From contig USLP01000078.1 of NCBI GenBank assembly GCA_900555525.1, positions 1-6,610 on the forward strand: a stretch of DNA of 6,610 nt, written 5' to 3'. Source of the stretch: an uncultured Eubacteriales bacterium. Its GTDB lineage: Bacteria; Bacillota; Clostridia; UMGS1840. Positions 4,412 to 6,610 of the stretch are shown here, in pieces (position 1 is the stretch's first letter; each line of letters begins with the position of its first letter). The notes below the pieces were generated by a model, which saw nothing but the letters and a program-made list of their open reading frames with translations, ran no database searches and was not told the origin of the DNA. Made by a program: the position numbers and the translations under genes.

Positions 4412-5678
4412 GTTTATAAGAAGAACGAGAAAATATACGGCGGGGGGGTTTAATATTTACAGTGCAATTATAGTTGACGATGAAATGGCGGCGCGAAAAA
4501 GCTTGGAAAAGTATATAACCGAGCTGTCCGATGATTTTTATGTCAAAGGGATATTCAATGACGGCGACGAAGCGATTGAATTTCTTAAAAGCAATGAGGT
4601 TGACGTTGTTTTTACCGATGTGAAAATGCCGTGTGTTTCCGGTGTGGAGCTTGCGAAATTCATCTATGAAAACAATATAGATACCGAGGTCGTTATAATA
4701 AGCGGATTCTCCGAATTTGAGTATGCGCAGGACGCTATGAAATACGGCGCTGTCGAATATCTTTTAAAGGTTGTCAGCGTCCCCGATTTCAAAGCGCTTC
4801 TTGCAAAACTTCGGGGGATTTTGAAGGGTAAGACTAAACAGATGAATGAGAGCAAACGCCTTGAAGCAACTATTTTCTTTTATGATTTATTGGGAGGCTT
4901 TTATTCGGACGAAACGGAAATAAGAAATAAGTTTGACACACTTTCGAGCGGAATAAAATTTGAAAATGCGGTTTGCGAAATAGTAACCCTTGAATTTATA
5001 AATCTGGAAAGCTTTATGCAAAACGAATGGCGATACAGCGCAGACGTATTTGAAGATACAATTGTAAATTTTTTGAGCATGATAAACAATGAAGACACCA
5101 CACTTCTTTTAAAGCTCAAAAGCGACTGTTTTACGTGTCTTATACTGCACAAAAAAGGCTTTGAAAAGATAAGCGAGGACGTTTTGGCATATGAGCTCAA
5201 AAATATATTCGGTCTTTCGCCTAACAAAATAACGACGCAGTATATGACAATTACCGAAATATACAAAGAAGGCATCCCCGATTTTATAAATATCAAGGAA
5301 CAGGAAAGGGTTATGCTGTCAAAGCGTATGGATAAGTCGTTGGAAAACCAAAAGGAAATAGTGCACAGAGTAAAGCAGTATATTGAGGAGAATTATCAGC
5401 ACGGCATAACAAGAAACTCGATTGCGGAGCATTTCAGCCTTAACGAGGATTATCTTGGCAGGGTTTTTAAGAATATCTCGCAAAAAACAATTTCGGAATA
5501 TCTTTACGAGATACGGTTTCGAAATGCCAAAAAGCTTTTTAAAGAAGGGTATTCAACAGCGGTTGTAAGCGAGAAGGTGGGATATAACTGCGAGGAGAAT
5601 TTCAGAAGAATGTTTCGCAAATACGTGGGTATGTCTGTAAAAGAGTATAAGGAATACGGTATGAAAAATGAAAAGTAA
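4410..5678 (+). CDS. YesN-type response regulator (REC plus AraC HTH)
   Basis: This is a cytoplasmic two-component transcription factor, 422 residues if started at ATG 4410. The receiver domain spans about 17-138, with acidic residues D23/D24, the phospho-acceptor D70 (VVFTD), the conserved S98 (VVIISG) and K120 (YLLK). The usual Pro after this Lys is Val. A linker region of about 145-310 is diverged. A C-terminal AraC-type double helix-turn-helix spans 318-419, with I-A-E-H-F-x-L-N-E-D-Y-L-G-R-V-F-K and V-G-Y-x-x-E-x-N-F-R-R-M-F-R-K-Y-V-G-M-S-V-K-E-Y. The start is unclear. ATG 4410 has only a distant GGGAG (13 nt). The family normally starts at M-Y-x-x-I-I-V-D-D-E, which here corresponds to I16-Y17, coded by ATT at 4455 and preceded by GGGGGGG at 4442-4448. 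An in-frame TTG at 4383 also exists. It overlaps the following sensor gene by 11 nt. Relatives often control carbohydrate uptake; the target here is unknown. Confidence 0.92.
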   Translation: MFIRRTRKYTAGGFNIYSAIIVDDEMAARKSLEKYITELSDDFYVKGIFNDGDEAIEFLKSNEVDVVFTDVKMPCVSGVELAKFIYENNIDTEVVIISGFSEFEYAQDAMKYGAVEYLLKVVSVPDFKALLAKLRGILKGKTKQMNESKRLEATIFFYDLLGGFYSDETEIRNKFDTLSSGIKFENAVCEIVTLEFINLESFMQNEWRYSADVFEDTIVNFLSMINNEDTTLLLKLKSDCFTCLILHKKGFEKISEDVLAYELKNIFGLSPNKITTQYMTITEIYKEGIPDFINIKEQERVMLSKRMDKSLENQKEIVHRVKQYIEENYQHGITRNSIAEHFSLNEDYLGRVFKNISQKTISEYLYEIRFRNAKKLFKEGYSTAVVSEKVGYNCEENFRRMFRKYVGMSVKEYKEYGMKNEK

Positions 5679-6610
5679 ACTTTCAAACTACTTGAAAAAT
5701 TATGGCACAAACAGCGTGTTTTTTCGAAATACGTTTTTGGTTTTTATGGCTTTTATAATGGTTTTGAGTGTTCCGATTGTGATATCCTACAATCTTTTTT
5801 CGAAAAGAGTAAAAGACAATGCCGTAAGTGCAAACCAATTCGAATCGCAAAAGCTTACTACGGCATACGAAAATATTTTCAGAGATATCGAGTATCTTTC
5901 CGCAAGCGTACTTTCCGACGCAAATGTAAATATATTTTTAAGCGCAACGGACGAAATGGTGGTTGAAACACAGACTGTACAGATTAGGGATTTGCTTTCC
6001 GCATACATACGGGGAAATTTAAATTTGAGGTCTATGTATATATACAACAGACAGCTTGATTTGCTGTACAGCGCAAACGGCAAAACCGAAAGCGAAGAAA
6101 GAGCGCTGTTAAGCTGGCTTTCCGGCTATGATACGGACAAATATACGCATAACTATAAAATTTATCCCATTAAAAACAAGAGCGGTATTATGGATTCGTT
6201 TGTTTTTGTTAAAAAATCGCCCGCTTTAAACGGTGCGGTTATGATCGCTGTTGACGCGTCGAAAATTGACAAAAAGCTAAGCGAGGTAATAGGCACAGGT
6301 ACGGAATTCTACGTGCTTTATGGCAACGATACCGTATATAAAAGCTGTGAAAACGAGCTGCCGGCAGCTCCAAACACACAAAACGGAACTCAAGTTAAAG
6401 ACGGAAAAATTCTTACGGTTTCCGAGTCGAAATATTATGATTTTAATTATATGGTATTTACCGCCTCGGAGGAATATTTTTCACAGCTTCGGTATATGAA
6501 GTTCATGATATTATGGATTTTGATTGTGCTTGTGGTTGTGGGAGTGCTTCTTGCCTTTGTGCTCACGAGGAATAACTTCGGTTATATTATGAGACTTATA
6601 GAAACGCTTG
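5668..6610 (+). CDS. Membrane sensor protein, probable YesM-type histidine kinase (runs off right edge)
   Basis: The frame stays open from ATG 5668 to the end of the window, giving 314 codons of a longer gene. Residues 21-43 form a first transmembrane helix and 279-299 a second. Between them is an extracellular domain of about 235 residues beginning with a helical stretch (about 47-115, L-T-T-A-Y-E-N-I-F-R-D-I-E-Y-L-S-A-S-V), like the double-Cache sensors of YesM kinases. The text after TM2 (T-R-N-N-F-G-Y-I-M-R-L-I) would lead into a HAMP/kinase region or another output domain, which is not visible. The ATG lies inside the response regulator's last codons (11-nt overlap) and has no strong RBS, which suggests translational coupling. 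The pairing with a YesN-like regulator favours a histidine kinase. A membrane-anchored AraC-type regulator with the same N-terminal layout remains possible. The ligand is unknown. Confidence 0.85.
   Translation, partial: MKSKLSNYLKNYGTNSVFFRNTFLVFMAFIMVLSVPIVISYNLFSKRVKDNAVSANQFESQKLTTAYENIFRDIEYLSASVLSDANVNIFLSATDEMVVETQTVQIRDLLSAYIRGNLNLRSMYIYNRQLDLLYSANGKTESEERALLSWLSGYDTDKYTHNYKIYPIKNKSGIMDSFVFVKKSPALNGAVMIAVDASKIDKKLSEVIGTGTEFYVLYGNDTVYKSCENELPAAPNTQNGTQVKDGKILTVSESKYYDFNYMVFTASEEYFSQLRYMKFMILWILIVLVVVGVLLAFVLTRNNFGYIMRLIETL

Noticed and set aside
4901..5296. A 131-codon minus-strand frame inside the response regulator gene
   Set aside because: It is antisense to a firmly identified coding region, with low-complexity Ser/Phe/Ile composition and no RBS or domain.
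5787..6083. A 98-codon minus-strand frame inside the sensor gene
   Set aside because: It is a shadow of the sensor's extracellular domain coding sequence, with no supporting signals.

Overview
The window looks like chromosomal DNA from a low-GC, spore-forming, Gram-positive anaerobe of the Clostridia, of the gut or rumen type. The evidence is a clear SpoIIID sporulation regulator, an S-layer-homology (SLH) exported protein, a stalk-type secreted protein, purine-rich Shine-Dalgarno sites (GGAGG, AAGGAG), near-consensus sigma-A promoters and AT-rich spacers. I see no tRNA, rRNA, CRISPR array or transposase. The species cannot be named from this sequence.

Left third (1-2041, minus strand). The 5' part of an SLH-domain exported protein runs off the left edge (1-208). 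Its roughly 147-nt leader carries three copies of an 18-bp element, two direct and one inverted, lying between its promoter (362-390) and its ribosome binding site. Upstream on the same strand is a two-gene operon: a signal-peptide protein with repeated copper-amine-oxidase-N-like (stalk) domains (946-1989), then a PAP2 lipid phosphatase (410-934). It is driven by a strong promoter at 2013-2041. This block is envelope-directed.

Middle (2100-4093, plus strand). A perfect-consensus promoter (TTGACA-17-TATAAT) drives a Gp37/Gp68-like three-cysteine protein (2150-2995). The gene overlaps a DUF1275/YoaK-type membrane protein (2952-3683) by 44 nt. After a 77-nt gap comes spoIIID (3761-4024), with a possible sigma-E-type promoter. 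It is closed by a strong terminator whose stem overlaps the end of the gene, followed by a second T-tailed hairpin.

Right part (4094-6610, plus strand). A 300-bp spacer holds an orphan two-stage terminator hairpin, two sigma-A-like promoters and a tandem 14-bp direct repeat spaced by 22 bp just upstream of the second promoter. It leads into a YesN-type response regulator (REC plus AraC HTH, to 5678). Overlapping it by 11 nt is a membrane sensor gene (5668 to the right edge) with a TM-extracellular-TM architecture. That gene is most likely the cognate YesM-like histidine kinase, but its catalytic part is outside the window. The repeat is a plausible autoregulatory site.

No clearly new multi-gene system is visible. 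The most interesting signals are regulatory: the three-copy element in the SLH leader, the repeat/promoter arrangement before the response regulator, and that gene's unclear start, which may be an ATT codon preceded by a G7 tract.
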